Source: Fodinicola acaciae
GTDB lineage: Bacteria; Actinomycetota; Actinomycetes; Mycobacteriales; HKI-0501
Assembly: GCF_010993745.1 (NCBI RefSeq)
Contig: NZ_WOTN01000004.1
Span: 434,001 to 498,000, forward strand
Direction of reading: 5' to 3'
DNA length: 64,000 nt
The translations under genes were made by a program, and so were the position numbers. Numbering within the stretch: the stretch's first letter is position 1; every line of letters starts with the position of its first letter. Below are positions 51,472 to 60,747 of the stretch, in pieces. Below the pieces are notes generated by a model that was not told the origin of the DNA, made no database searches, and was given only the letters and a program-made list of their open reading frames with translations.

Positions 51472-52142
51472 CAGGGATTAGAGCCGGTGTAGATCCGTTC
51501 GACTTCCCAGTCCTTTTTGGCCTGCACATGTACGTCCCAGAATGCCTCGGCGATGCGCTCCGGCGCGAACTCCGCCGAGCTGCCGATCACACCTTTGATG
51601 GTCACCGTGGCGGCGTGGATGCCTTCGTCCGCGACCTCGACGGCGAGAGCTCGCAGCAGCGAGCGCTGCGCGGCCTTGCCAGCGGACAGGGCAGCGCCGT
51701 CGACCCACGGGTTGAGCGCGACGCCACTGCCGGTCAGCAGGATCGTGCCGGACCGGCGCTTGCGCATCCCGGGCAGCACCTGCTGGACGGTGTCGAGGAA
51801 ACCGCCGGCGTTGGAGGCGAGGCTGGCCAGCAGCCGTACGGAGTCCAATGTAGACGGACGTCCCGGCTCCACCGCGGCGACGTTGTAGACCAGCACCTGC
51901 GGCACGCCGAGCTGCTCGGTCAGCTTGTCCAGCGCCGACCGGATCGAGCCGGAATAAGACGCGTCGCCGACCGCGGTCGTCGCCTCGACGCCGGCCTCGG
52001 CGAGCTGGCCGGCGAGCCGCTCCAGCGTCGGCTGCTGGCGCGCCACCAGGCCGACCCGCAGGCCACCCGCGGCGAACCGCTTGGCCAGCGCGTATCCCAT
52101 GCCGCCACCGGCGCCGACGATGACGATCGACTGGTCTGCCAT
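51471..52142 (-). CDS. SDR-family protein lacking the catalytic tyrosine
   Basis: A 223-residue short-chain dehydrogenase/reductase-like protein. The cofactor motif is IVIVGAGGGMGYALAKRFA and the next block is YNVAAVEPG. At the active site the sequence reads VDGAALSAGKAAQRS: the Lys is present but the family Tyr is replaced by Leu. It therefore may not be a normal oxidoreductase. Start ATG at 52142; divergent from the kinase-like gene (36-bp gap). Confidence 0.82.
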   Translation of the reverse strand: MADQSIVIVGAGGGMGYALAKRFAAGGLRVGLVARQQPTLERLAGQLAEAGVEATTAVGDASYSGSIRSALDKLTEQLGVPQVLVYNVAAVEPGRPSTLDSVRLLASLASNAGGFLDTVQQVLPGMRKRRSGTILLTGSGVALNPWVDGAALSAGKAAQRSLLRALAVEVADEGIHAATVTIKGVIGSSAEFAPERIAEAFWDVHVQAKKDWEVERIYTGSNP

Positions 52143-52178
52143 GCCTGCAGCTTAGGGACCATTTGGCAGGATGGCGTT

Positions 52179-53057
52179 GTGGAGGGTGGCATCGACATCG
52201 CGTACGTCCGCGAGCACAGTGGCACGCTGAGCCGGCTGATCGAGCACCAGCGGATCCGGATGACGCCGGTGCCTGGCGGCGACATCTGCGTGGCGCAGCG
52301 GCTGACGCTCGACGACGGCTCGGACCTTTTCGCGAAAACGCTGGACAAAGCGCCGGCCGGCCTGTTCGAGGCGGAGGCCGCCGGCCTGCGGTGGCTCGCG
52401 GCGGCTGATGCCGTGCCGGTGCCGGAGGTGATCGGCTATGCCGACGACCTGCTCGTACTGGAGTGGATCGCTCCCGGCGCGCCGACCGCCGACGGCATGG
52501 CCGAGTTTGGCCGGCGGCTGGCTCGGCTGCACGCGGCCGGTGCCGACGGCTTCGGCGCGCCGTGGCCCGGGTTCGTCGGCTCGCTGCCGGTGAGCAACGA
52601 GCCGGCGCCGGACTGGCCGGCGTTCTATGCCGAGCGGCGTGTACGACCGACGCTGCGGCTGGCCGTCGACCACGGCCGGATCTCGCCGTCTGATGCCGCC
52701 GCCGTGGACCAACTGCTCGACAGACTGGACACCGTCGCCGGACCGGCCGAGCCGCCGGCGCGCGTCCACGGCGACCTCTGGTCCGGCAATGTCCACTGTG
52801 GACACGACGGCGTGGCGTACCTGATCGACCCGGCGGCGCACGGCGGCCACCGCGAGACCGACCTGGCCATGCTGGCGCTTTTTGGCTTGCCACACCTGGA
52901 AACGGTGCTCAGCGCGTACGCACAGGAGCGGCCGCTCGCCGACGGATGGCGTGAGCGCGTGGCGCTGCACCAGGTTCATCCGCTGGTCGTGCACGCGGCG
53001 CTTTTCGGGGGTGGGTACGGTGCACGGGCCGGAGAAAACGCGCGCCGGTACTTGTGA
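52179..53057 (+). CDS. fructosamine-kinase-family protein
   Basis: A 292-residue protein of the fructosamine kinase/ketosamine-3-kinase family, in the APH-like kinase fold. The catalytic HGDLWSGNVH and the metal-binding IDPAAHGGHRETDLAM are intact, and LVLEWIAPG is the hinge strand. It would phosphorylate Amadori products to reverse glycation. The GTG at 52179 is used. It is followed after 27 bp by ung, so the two may be co-transcribed as a repair pair. Confidence 0.9.
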   Translation: MEGGIDIAYVREHSGTLSRLIEHQRIRMTPVPGGDICVAQRLTLDDGSDLFAKTLDKAPAGLFEAEAAGLRWLAAADAVPVPEVIGYADDLLVLEWIAPGAPTADGMAEFGRRLARLHAAGADGFGAPWPGFVGSLPVSNEPAPDWPAFYAERRVRPTLRLAVDHGRISPSDAAAVDQLLDRLDTVAGPAEPPARVHGDLWSGNVHCGHDGVAYLIDPAAHGGHRETDLAMLALFGLPHLETVLSAYAQERPLADGWRERVALHQVHPLVVHAALFGGGYGARAGENARRYL

Positions 53058-53084
53058 CGCCACGAAATGACGGAGGCTGACCAG

Positions 53085-53771
53085 ATGGCCGAGACGGCCC
53101 GGAAGAACCTGGCGGACATCCTGGACCCGGGCTGGGCCAAGGCGCTGGATCCGGTGGCCGACCGGATCACCGCGATGGGGGACTTCCTGCGCGCCGAGAT
53201 CGCCGCCGGTCGTCAGTATCTGCCGGCCGGCCAGCACGTGCTGCGCGCTTTCACGCAGCCGTTCGACGACGTACGCGTGCTGATCGTCGGCCAGGACCCC
53301 TATCCGACGCCGGGTCACGCGATCGGCCTGAGCTTCTCGGTGGCGCCGGACGTGCGGCCGATTCCGCGGTCGCTGCAGAACATCTATCGCGAGTATGTCG
53401 AGGATCTCGGCTTTCCGATGCCGTCCAACGGTGACCTGTCGCCGTGGGCCGATCACGGCATCCTGCTGCTCAACCGGTCGTTGACCGTCTCGCCCGGCCA
53501 ACCGGGGTCGCATCGCGGCAAGGGGTGGGAAGAGGTCACCGAGCAGGCGATCCGTGCGCTGGCGGCGCGTGGCAAGCCGATGGTGGCGATCCTGTGGGGC
53601 CGCGACGCGCGCAACCTGCGGCCGCTGATGCCTGGCGTGCCGTGCATCGAGTCGGCGCATCCGTCGCCGATGTCGGCCGACCGCGGCTTCTTCGGCTCAC
53701 GGCCGTTCTCGCGCGCGAATGAGCTGCTGGTTGGCCAGGGTGGCGAGCCCGTCGACTGGCGCCTGCCGTAG
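53085..53771 (+). CDS. ung: uracil-DNA glycosylase
   Basis: A 228-residue family 1 UDG that removes uracil from DNA. The water-activating motif [18 protein letters not shown] (Asp about 71) and the minor-groove loop [18 protein letters not shown] are complete, with LLLNRSLTV between them. The ATG at 53085 was preferred because GGAGG lies eight bases upstream; an ATG 18 bp earlier lacks a ribosome site. Confidence 0.96.
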   Translation: MAETARKNLADILDPGWAKALDPVADRITAMGDFLRAEIAAGRQYLPAGQHVLRAFTQPFDDVRVLIVGQDPYPTPGHAIGLSFSVAPDVRPIPRSLQNIYREYVEDLGFPMPSNGDLSPWADHGILLLNRSLTVSPGQPGSHRGKGWEEVTEQAIRALAARGKPMVAILWGRDARNLRPLMPGVPCIESAHPSPMSADRGFFGSRPFSRANELLVGQGGEPVDWRLP

Positions 53772-53786
53772 GGTCCGCGCCTGCGA

Positions 53787-53850
53787 GTCCGATTGTCATC
53801 CTGTTGCCCAATTTACCAGCGGGTAACAGTCAACAAGGTGGCAATCGGAC
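53787..53850. terminator. long imperfect hairpin between ung and mftF
   Basis: The arms GTCCGATTGTCATC and GGTGGCAATCGGAC (G-T pairs only) continue inwards as CTGTTGCCC and GGGTAACAG, with the loop AATTTACCAGC. It lies between convergent genes. A third GTCCGATTG occurs at 53863-53871. Confidence 0.6.
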
Positions 53851-53896
53851 GCGGTTTGGCGTGTCCGATTGGGACCGTGGCGGACATCTGCGCAGG

Positions 53897-55321
53897 TCAG
53901 CGGCCGGGGCGGGTGACCTTGGTGAAGGCTGGCCGCAGGGGTGCGAGCGTACGGTGGCGGAGCGCGCCGAGCCACAGGCCGGTGCCGTAGGCCAGGTCGT
54001 CCAGCCGCCGCGCCGCCACGTAACGGACCGGGTCGAGGGGCGGACGGTCGCGATACCAGGAGACCAGGCCCTCGCCGAGCGCGACGGCGACCGCGACGCG
54101 GCGAGCGCGGCGCGAGACCAGCGAGGCGGCCAGGGTGATCGGCCAGGCGTGCCGCGTCAGCAGCGAGGCCACCTGCCAGCCGCTGGCCAGCGTGCCGTGG
54201 AAGACCAGCTGCCGAGACGTACGGTCCACGTCCTCCAGCGCCGGCACGTCGACCCGCAACCGCCGCGCCAGCCGCCGCGCCGCGACGGCGGTGATGCCGA
54301 GGCCGGCGAGCGTCCCCGGCCAGCCGGTCAAGGCCAGGCCCCACGCGGAGGCCGACCACCGGTCCATCACGAGCGGCGCGACGGCGTCACCGTGTCGCAA
54401 GGCGAGCGGCGCCGCGCCGGTACCGTAGAACGCGCGCGTACGCATCCATTCCAACAACCGCGTCCGATGCTCGTGCTCGACCTGCGACCGCGGCTCGTAA
54501 CGTACGGTCCAGCCTGCCTCCACCAGCCGCCACACCAGGTCGACGTCCTCGGCCACTCGCATGCCTTCGTCGAAACCGTCGCCGACCGCCGACCGGCGGA
54601 CGAGCAGCGCCGCGCTCGGCACGTATGACACGCGGCTGCGCGGCTGGACGGACGCTTCGGCCGGTCCACGGTCCAGCGAGCTGGCAAACTTTTCGTAGCG
54701 ACCGATCCACGACGACGGCTCACCGAGCGACACGATCCGCGGCGCCACGACGGCGACCAACGGGTCGGCGAAATGGTCGAGCAGCGGCTGCAGCCAACCG
54801 GCGACCGGCGCACAGTCGGAGTCGAGGAACGCCACCAATCGCGTTTCCGCGACTCGCAAACCGGCGTTGCGGGCGGCCGACGGACCATATGGCATCGGAT
54901 GCCGCAGCAGCCGCGCGCCATACGTGCGTGCGATGCGCGCGATCGCCAACTGGTCGCGCGAACCGTCGTCCACAACGACCAAAGACGGCGTGGGGGAGAC
55001 CGTCTCGACGACTTGGCGAAGCAGTCGCTCGAGGCCGGCTGGCCGGTCTTTCACCGGTACGACAACGGTGATCAGCTCTGGCGCGGCTGGGGTTGGTCGC
55101 GGATGCGCGACTCCGGACGCCAGCAGCCGCCTCGCCAACGCCGCCGAGGTCTGGTCGCCTACCACCACCGACCCGTCGACCAGCAGGTCAGCGGCTTTCG
55201 GCGACAGCGTCAGGATGCGAAACGGCGCACCACCCATCAGCACGCGGCCGCGCTGTTGCACACCGGTGTCCAGCCCTACGGCGAAGCCCACCGGCAGGCT
55301 GGTGGCCTCCGGCAGGCTCAT
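53897..55321 (-). CDS. mftF: mycofactocin glycosyltransferase MftF
   Basis: A 474-residue GT2-type enzyme that adds glucose units to (pre)mycofactocin. The roughly 90-residue N-terminal module (GFAVGLDTGVQQRGRVLMGGAPFRILTLSPKAADLLVDG) is specific to MftF. The catalytic domain has ITVVVPVKDRPAGLERLL, VVDDGSRD, FLDSDCAP (DxD-like) and EDVDLVWRLVEAGW, and hydrophobic helices follow. It overlaps the SDR stop (ATGA). It is the last gene of the mftE-SDR-mftF operon. Confidence 0.92.
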   Translation of the reverse strand: MSLPEATSLPVGFAVGLDTGVQQRGRVLMGGAPFRILTLSPKAADLLVDGSVVVGDQTSAALARRLLASGVAHPRPTPAAPELITVVVPVKDRPAGLERLLRQVVETVSPTPSLVVVDDGSRDQLAIARIARTYGARLLRHPMPYGPSAARNAGLRVAETRLVAFLDSDCAPVAGWLQPLLDHFADPLVAVVAPRIVSLGEPSSWIGRYEKFASSLDRGPAEASVQPRSRVSYVPSAALLVRRSAVGDGFDEGMRVAEDVDLVWRLVEAGWTVRYEPRSQVEHEHRTRLLEWMRTRAFYGTGAAPLALRHGDAVAPLVMDRWSASAWGLALTGWPGTLAGLGITAVAARRLARRLRVDVPALEDVDRTSRQLVFHGTLASGWQVASLLTRHAWPITLAASLVSRRARRVAVAVALGEGLVSWYRDRPPLDPVRYVAARRLDDLAYGTGLWLGALRHRTLAPLRPAFTKVTRPGR

Positions 55322-56103
55322 CCGACGAAGCCGCCATCGACGTTGAGCACGCTGCCGGTGACCGCGGAGGCGGCCGGCGAGCACAGCCAGGCCACCGCGG
55401 CGGCGATCTCGGCAGGTTCGAGGATGCGGTCGGTGAGTTGGTGCTGTGCGAACTCGTCCACGGAACCAAGGTGATACAACGCGGCCGTCGCCGCCAGCAT
55501 GTCGGTGCGCGTCGATCCCGGCGCGACCGCGCTGGCGAGCACTCCGCTGCCGCGCAGGTCGGCCGCCAAGCCACGGATCAGACCGACGACCGCGTGTTTC
55601 GCCGAGCAGTAGGTGGCCAGGTGCCACAGTCCGCGTTCGCTCGCCGCCGACGCGACCGCCACAAACCTGCCAGTGCGCGGCGTTGGCCGCTCCAGCATCG
55701 CCGGCACCGCCGCACGAGCGAGATTGTGCACGCCGCGTACGCCGACATCGAAAAGCGCGTCGTATGAGTCGTCCGGCAGCTCCCACAACGGCACACCGCC
55801 GGCGATCACCGCCGCCGCCGCGACCGCCGCGTCGACGCCACCGTATTTCCGGACAGCGCTCGCGACAAGGTCCTTCATCGCGCCGGCATCGCGTACGTCG
55901 GCGACCACCGGCAGGACGGCGTCACCGTATGGCTCGGCGACCGCCTCGAGATCGTCCCGAGAGGCCAGCCGATAAGGCAGGGCCGCGTTGTCCGCGCAGA
56001 TGTCGGACGCCACGACGAGCCAGCCGGCGCCGGCCAGCTGATCGACGACAGCTGCTCCGATCCCGCGCGCGGCGCCGGTGACGACCGCGACGCGCGCGCT
56101 CAC
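55318..56103 (-). CDS. mycofactocin-coupled SDR oxidoreductase
   Basis: A 261-residue short-chain dehydrogenase: VAVVTGAARGIGAAVVDQL (NAD site), catalytic YCSAK and a C-terminal TGSVLNVDGGFVG. The insertion after strand 2 (SDICADNAALPYRLASRDDLEAV) is the feature of SDRs that keep NAD(H) bound and pass electrons to mycofactocin. It starts at a GTG overlapping the mftE stop and ends in the mftF start, so all three are co-translated. Substrate probably an alcohol. Confidence 0.9.
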   Translation of the reverse strand: MSARVAVVTGAARGIGAAVVDQLAGAGWLVVASDICADNAALPYRLASRDDLEAVAEPYGDAVLPVVADVRDAGAMKDLVASAVRKYGGVDAAVAAAAVIAGGVPLWELPDDSYDALFDVGVRGVHNLARAAVPAMLERPTPRTGRFVAVASAASERGLWHLATYCSAKHAVVGLIRGLAADLRGSGVLASAVAPGSTRTDMLAATAALYHLGSVDEFAQHQLTDRILEPAEIAAAVAWLCSPAASAVTGSVLNVDGGFVG

Positions 56104-56801
56104 ACCAACCGTCCGCGCTCGTCCGGAGTCCACCGGCGTACGGCCTCCACCAGCCCGGTCGCCATCTCGTCCAGCAGCAGCTCGCCTTCGGCCGCGCTCG
56201 CTCCGGTCGGATCGCCGAGCACACCGTTGGGGCTCAGCGCGCGTACGCCGTGAGTGCGCAGCGCGGGCATCAGCTCGGCCAGCGGCTGGGTGTTGCCCGG
56301 CTCGGCGCCGGCGCGTACGACGGCCGGGTCGACGTGCAGCATCAGCGAGGTCTCGGTGCGGCCGGCATGCGCGTCACCGGTCCGGGTGACACACGGCCAC
56401 CAGGCCGCGTCGCGGCCTTCGTATCGCAGCAGCTGCACCGCACCGACCAGCGCACCGATGTTGCCGCCATGGGCGTTGACGAGCAGCAACCGGTCGGCCC
56501 AGCGGCAGGCGGAGCGTCCGTATTCGACCAGCATCGCGCGCAGCGTCGCGGTGCCGATCGAGATCGTGCCGGGGAAATCCTCGTGCTCACCGCTCGCGCC
56601 ATAGCCGACCGGCGGCGCCAACAGGCCGCGGATTTCCTCGGCGGCGGCGTCGGCGACCGCGGCGGCGACTCGCGTGTCGGTGTCCAGTGGCAGGTGCGGG
56701 CCGTGTTGCTCCAGCGACCCGACCGGTACGAGCAACAGGTCAGGCCGGTCGATCTCCGTCCACCGCAACGACCGCAGCCTCAACGTCACCCCTTCGGTCA
56801 C
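56100..56801 (-). CDS. mftE: mycofactocin peptidase MftE (creatininase family)
   Basis: A 233-residue metallopeptidase that cleaves the modified C-terminal Val-Tyr unit (AHDP) from MftA. Metal and active-site segments are LVPVGSLEQHGPHLPLDTDT, GEHEDFPGTISIG and LLVNAHGGNIGAL, as in creatininases. The start is GTG. It is first in the operon with the SDR and mftF. The precursor gene mftA lies about 6.4 kb away. Confidence 0.92.
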   Translation of the reverse strand: MTEGVTLRLRSLRWTEIDRPDLLLVPVGSLEQHGPHLPLDTDTRVAAAVADAAAEEIRGLLAPPVGYGASGEHEDFPGTISIGTATLRAMLVEYGRSACRWADRLLLVNAHGGNIGALVGAVQLLRYEGRDAAWWPCVTRTGDAHAGRTETSLMLHVDPAVVRAGAEPGNTQPLAELMPALRTHGVRALSPNGVLGDPTGASAAEGELLLDEMATGLVEAVRRWTPDERGRLV

Positions 56802-56828
56802 CCGCTCGCCGCATCGAGAACCTTGACG

Positions 56829-58106
56829 CTATGTAGCGCGACCACCCCGACGCAACCCACCATCCGAACGGGACGTCGCGAGCAGCCAGTCGGCGATGTC
56901 CGCGACGACCGTGCCGTCGACGTGCTGCGGACGCTCGTAGTCGGCCACCGAGGATTGGCCTTCGCCAAAGAAAAACATGTGGTCGGCGGCGTCGTACGCG
57001 CGCAGAGTCACGTCCGTGCGGCCGCCGAGACCGGCACGCCAACCGGCCAGGTCGTGCTCGGCGGTCACCTGGAAGTCGCGGCCACCCTGCAGGATCAGCA
57101 TCGGCTTGCCGACAGCGGCGGCGGTGGCCACCGGGTCGTACGCGCGCATGTCGAGCCAGTAAGACGCGGAGAAACCGAAGAGCAGCTGGTCGAGCGGCGT
57201 GTCCGCGGACAGGTCCGGCGCGTCGACCACGGCGGCCTGCCGCTCGATCGTCGCCACCGCCGCGTCCATTGCCGGACCGGGACTGGCGGCCGCGAGGTGG
57301 CGCGCCACGCGCACGGCGTTCCAGGTCATCGGCTTGGTGTCGCCGGCCATCACCACCAGGCCGGCGACCGACGGCTCGGCCGCCGCCACGCGCGGCGCGA
57401 TCTTGCCACCCATGCTGTGGCCGAGCACGAAAATCCGGCTCGGATCGACGATCGGCTCGGCCCGCAGGAGGCGGATCGCGGCGACCGCCGCGGGCACGTA
57501 CTCGTCGGTCGCGGTGAACCCCGGCCGGCTGGCGGCCGCGCCGTCGACGTAGGTGATCTTGTCGAAACGTACGACCGCGACGCCGCGGCTCGCCAACCCC
57601 CAGGCGATGTCCTTCAGCGGCCGGTTGGGGCCGGTGGTCTCATCGCGGTCGAAGGGGCCGCCGCCGCTGAGCAGCACGACGGCCGGCGCGCGGTCTGCGT
57701 CAGTCGGCAGCGTCAACGTGCCCGGCAACCCGTCGACGGTGATGTCTCGCTCGACGAACCGACGCTCATCCGCGTACGACGGTGGCGTCCACGGCATCGC
57801 GGCCGACGCGATCCGAAGGCCATGGATGTGGTCATCGCCATCGATCGACATGACCACCGAGAGGCCGCCGCGCTCGCAGGTCACCGGGACGGTCAGCCGC
57901 GTCAGGCCGTTCGCCGCCGGCGCGCTCGTCGGCCGGCCGATCGCGGAGACCGCGCCGAGCCGATCCAGCTCGGTGGTCCACGCCGTACGCAACACCTCGG
58001 CGGAGACGAGCGCGCGCAGCGGCGGCTCGAACATCTCGACTACGTCCTCGTATCGGCCATCGCGCACCAGCGCGAGGACTTCGACAGCTCTATGGTCAGA
58101 ATTCAT
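56829..58106 (-). CDS. alpha/beta hydrolase with N-terminal DUF3887-like domain
   Basis: A 425-residue protein. Residues of about 1-100 resemble DUF3887 (EVLALVRDGRYEDVVEMFEPPLRALVSAEVLRTAW). The rest is an alpha/beta hydrolase with VVLLSGGGPFDRDET, nucleophile elbow VLGHSMGGK, Asp in LILQGGRDFQVT and His in AADHMFFF. Substrate unknown. It is divergent from a small winged-helix regulator (54-bp gap), which probably controls it. It lies between the two mycofactocin operons. Confidence 0.85.
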   Translation of the reverse strand: MNSDHRAVEVLALVRDGRYEDVVEMFEPPLRALVSAEVLRTAWTTELDRLGAVSAIGRPTSAPAANGLTRLTVPVTCERGGLSVVMSIDGDDHIHGLRIASAAMPWTPPSYADERRFVERDITVDGLPGTLTLPTDADRAPAVVLLSGGGPFDRDETTGPNRPLKDIAWGLASRGVAVVRFDKITYVDGAAASRPGFTATDEYVPAAVAAIRLLRAEPIVDPSRIFVLGHSMGGKIAPRVAAAEPSVAGLVVMAGDTKPMTWNAVRVARHLAAASPGPAMDAAVATIERQAAVVDAPDLSADTPLDQLLFGFSASYWLDMRAYDPVATAAAVGKPMLILQGGRDFQVTAEHDLAGWRAGLGGRTDVTLRAYDAADHMFFFGEGQSSVADYERPQHVDGTVVADIADWLLATSRSDGGLRRGGRAT

Positions 58107-58160
58107 CGCCAACCTTTCTCTTATTTTGCGAACGGTAACACATGATGAGATCGTTGGGCG

Positions 58161-58688
58161 GTGAACACGATGGGGCTGATTGGTCATCCGGTCCGGCTGC
58201 GGATCGTGCACGCCATGCGCGCAGGCCAGGTGATGACGACCGCGCAACTGTGCGAGCGGCTGCCGGACGTGTCGAAGGCGATGGTCTATCGGCACATTGA
58301 TCTGCTGGTCAGTGGGGGCGTGCTGGAGGTGGCCGACGAGCAGCGGGTACGTGGTGCGGTCGAGCGGCACTTCCGGCTGCGGCAGGAGAAAGCGGTCATC
58401 GAGCAGGAGAAGCTGACCGCCGACGACTATCGGCAGGGGTTCGCCGTGGTGATGGCGGTGCTGGCCGCCGAGTTCGACGCGTATCTGCAGCGCCAAGGCG
58501 CCGATCCGGTCGCCGACCTGGTGGGCATCCGGCAGCACTCGGTGTGGCTGAGCCGCGAGGAACTGCTCGGCCTGATCGACGATCTGCGCGCCGCCATCGT
58601 GCCGCGGCTTGCCAACGAACCGACCACCAACCGGAGGCAGTTTCTGCTCAGTCCGATCTTTTTTCCGGTCGATAGCCGAGATGACTGA
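58161..58688 (+). CDS. ArsR-like winged-helix regulator
   Basis: A 175-residue protein with an N-terminal winged helix (MGLIGHPVRLRIVHAMRAGQVMTTAQLCERLPDVSKAMVYRHIDLLVSGGVLEVADEQR) and a C-terminal helical ligand region. It resembles the ArsR/YdfF-like and transcriptional-repressor families of actinomycetes. The start is a GTG. Its likely target is the divergent hydrolase. The 3' end overlaps the convergent TetR gene by 41 bp. Confidence 0.83.
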   Translation: MNTMGLIGHPVRLRIVHAMRAGQVMTTAQLCERLPDVSKAMVYRHIDLLVSGGVLEVADEQRVRGAVERHFRLRQEKAVIEQEKLTADDYRQGFAVVMAVLAAEFDAYLQRQGADPVADLVGIRQHSVWLSREELLGLIDDLRAAIVPRLANEPTTNRRQFLLSPIFFPVDSRDD

Positions 58689-59250
58689 GCAGCGACCGGA
58701 GATAGTCGCGCATGCCATCGGCCGGCAGCGGGTCCGGTGTGATCACCAGCCGATAGAAGACCGCACCGCCGACAAGGTCCTGGAAGACCTGCGGATCGGT
58801 GTCCGGCGGCAGCTGGCCGGCGTCGCGCTCGCGCTCGATGATCTTCGCGAAGACCGCGCGGCGCGGCTCGACGTACGCGTCCCAGTAAGTGCGGAAGAGC
58901 GTCGGGTTGTCCGGCAGCGAGCCGACCAGGCGCGCCAGCAGCTGCCTGGCGTGGATCTGCGACAACGCGTTGGACCAGAAGTCGAGCATCTCCTCGATCG
59001 ACAGCGCGCCGATGTCGCCCAGCCGCGGCTCGGTGGTGAGCCGAGCCGCCTCGACCGCCTTGATCAGCAGCTCGTCCTTGTTGGCAAACCGCCGGTAGAC
59101 GGTCAGCCGCGCGACGCCGGCGCGCTTGGCCACCTGCTCGATGCTCGTGCCGTCCGGGCCGCGCTCGATCAGCAGCTCCAGCGCCGCGCGCAGGATCGCG
59201 ACGTCGTTTTCCGGATCGCGCGGCCGGCCACCGGCGTTGCGTGCGGTCAT
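58648..59250 (-). CDS. TetR-family regulator
   Basis: A 200-residue regulator. The helix-turn-helix is at about residues 15-60 (AILRAALELLIERGPDGTSIEQVAKRAGVARLTVYRRFANKDELL), followed by a TetR_C ligand domain (WDAYVEPRRAVFAKIIERE). Its ATG overlaps the monooxygenase stop (ATGA), so it is translated from the same transcript. The dyad at 60727 upstream of the monooxygenase is its likely operator. Confidence 0.9.
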   Translation of the reverse strand: MTARNAGGRPRDPENDVAILRAALELLIERGPDGTSIEQVAKRAGVARLTVYRRFANKDELLIKAVEAARLTTEPRLGDIGALSIEEMLDFWSNALSQIHARQLLARLVGSLPDNPTLFRTYWDAYVEPRRAVFAKIIERERDAGQLPPDTDPQVFQDLVGGAVFYRLVITPDPLPADGMRDYLRSLLSHLGYRPEKRSD

Positions 59251-60710
59251 CGCAACCGCAGGCGGCTGGTCAGCCAGTCGCGCAGGTCGGTCACCGAGGT
59301 GCCGCGCCAGGCCACGTGACCGTCCGGGCGTACCAGGATCGCGTCGGTGAGACCTGCCCTCGCCGGCTGTGCCGCGACGACGTCGCCGAGCGCTTCCTCG
59401 GCCACCTGGCGGAGGTGGTCGGCGCCGTTGAGCATGACCCAGTGACCGCCGGCCACGATCCGCTGCAGTGTCGTGCCGCCGGCACAGGCGATGTCTGGCA
59501 CGCGGTCGCCGGCCGCCGGCTTGCGGCCGGCGCGATCCGCGAGGGGACCACCGCGATAGGTGATGGTCAGTCCGGACGTACGCAGGAACAACGCCTTGCG
59601 GAAGGCACGCAGCTGGACCAGCGGCACGATCACCATGCGCAGCAGCGCGGTCAGCGGCGTGCCACCGACGAGCAGTTTCGTCGCCGCCGTCGTGCCACCG
59701 AGGACGGCCTGCGCGACCGGCCGGCGCTCCGCCTCGTACGTGTCCAGGAGTGACTGCGCGGCGCGGCCGGACTCGACCAGCGCCAGCTTCCAGGCCAGGT
59801 TTTCCGCGTCGCCGATGCCGGTGTTCATGCCCTGGCCGCCGGTGGGGCTGTGCAGGTGCGCGGCGTCGCCAGCCAGGAAGACGCGGCCAAACCGGTAGTG
59901 GTCGACCAGCCGCTCCTGGACCCGGAAGATCGAGGCCCACTGGATCGACCGGAGGCTCTCCGGCGGCAGGTCCATGCGATCCTTCGCGAACTCCGTGACG
60001 ACCTCGCGGGCCGTCGCGTACGCGTCGTCGGACGGACCGTCGAGCCGCGTGAAGAACCGCCAGAAACCGCCTGGCAGTGGGAAAACGCCGACCTCACGAC
60101 CGTCGCCGGCCCAGGCCGTCGACCCCGAACGCGGCAGCGGCCAGTCGGCGCGTACGTCCGTCAGGAGGACGTCCTGGAGCAGCGGGTTGCCCGGGAAGTT
60201 GACACCGGTGAGCTTGCGTACGGCCGAATGGCCACCGTCGCAACCGACCAGCCAGTCGGACCGCAGCTCGACCTTCTCGCCGTTGACCTCCACGGTCGCG
60301 GTGACTGCACCGGCGTCCTGCTCGTAGCCGACCAGCCGCGTCCCCCACTCGACCTTCGCGTTGAGCTCGGCCAACCGGTCGCGCAGCTGACCTTCGACCT
60401 CGGCCTGCGAGATCACCAGCGTCGCGCGCTGTCCCGGCGCCACCTCCTCGCCGACCGGCACGCGGATCGTCGTACCACCGGCATGCAGCGTGATGTCCTG
60501 CACCGGCAACGCGCGCTCGGGCAGGTCGCCGAGCGCCTTGACACGTGTGAGCACCTCCGCGCCGCGCGGCTGCAACCCGAGCGCCCGCGACGTGGTCGCC
60601 GGCCCCGCCGCCGCATCGATGACCCGCACCCGGATGCCGCGCTGCGCGAGCGCACACGCCATGGTCAACCCGGTCGGCCCACCACCAACCACCAGAACCT
60701 GCGAGTCCAT
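59247..60710 (-). CDS. FAD-dependent monooxygenase (PheA/TfdB class)
   Basis: A 487-residue class A flavoprotein hydroxylase. The FAD motif is VLVVGGGPTGLTMACALAQRGIRVRVID. The second motif DWLVGCDGGHSAVR and the third, VFLAGDAAHLHSPTGGQGMNTGIGDAENLAWKLA, are complete, and a thioredoxin-like C-terminal domain follows. It hydroxylates an aromatic or polyketide substrate with NAD(P)H and oxygen. It is co-transcribed with a TetR repressor, suggesting substrate-induced expression. Confidence 0.9.
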   Translation of the reverse strand: MDSQVLVVGGGPTGLTMACALAQRGIRVRVIDAAAGPATTSRALGLQPRGAEVLTRVKALGDLPERALPVQDITLHAGGTTIRVPVGEEVAPGQRATLVISQAEVEGQLRDRLAELNAKVEWGTRLVGYEQDAGAVTATVEVNGEKVELRSDWLVGCDGGHSAVRKLTGVNFPGNPLLQDVLLTDVRADWPLPRSGSTAWAGDGREVGVFPLPGGFWRFFTRLDGPSDDAYATAREVVTEFAKDRMDLPPESLRSIQWASIFRVQERLVDHYRFGRVFLAGDAAHLHSPTGGQGMNTGIGDAENLAWKLALVESGRAAQSLLDTYEAERRPVAQAVLGGTTAATKLLVGGTPLTALLRMVIVPLVQLRAFRKALFLRTSGLTITYRGGPLADRAGRKPAAGDRVPDIACAGGTTLQRIVAGGHWVMLNGADHLRQVAEEALGDVVAAQPARAGLTDAILVRPDGHVAWRGTSVTDLRDWLTSRLRLR

Positions 60711-60726
60711 GAGTCCCCTCGGTTAG

Positions 60727-60747
60727 TAAACAGTGCTGTTCTGTTTA
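60727..60747. promoter_or_regulatory. putative TetR operator/promoter of the monooxygenase operon
   Basis: TAAACAG-N7-CTGTTTA, a perfect 7-bp dyad 17 bp upstream of the monooxygenase ATG in an unusually AT-rich patch. The size and position suit a TetR dimer covering the promoter. Confidence 0.65.
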
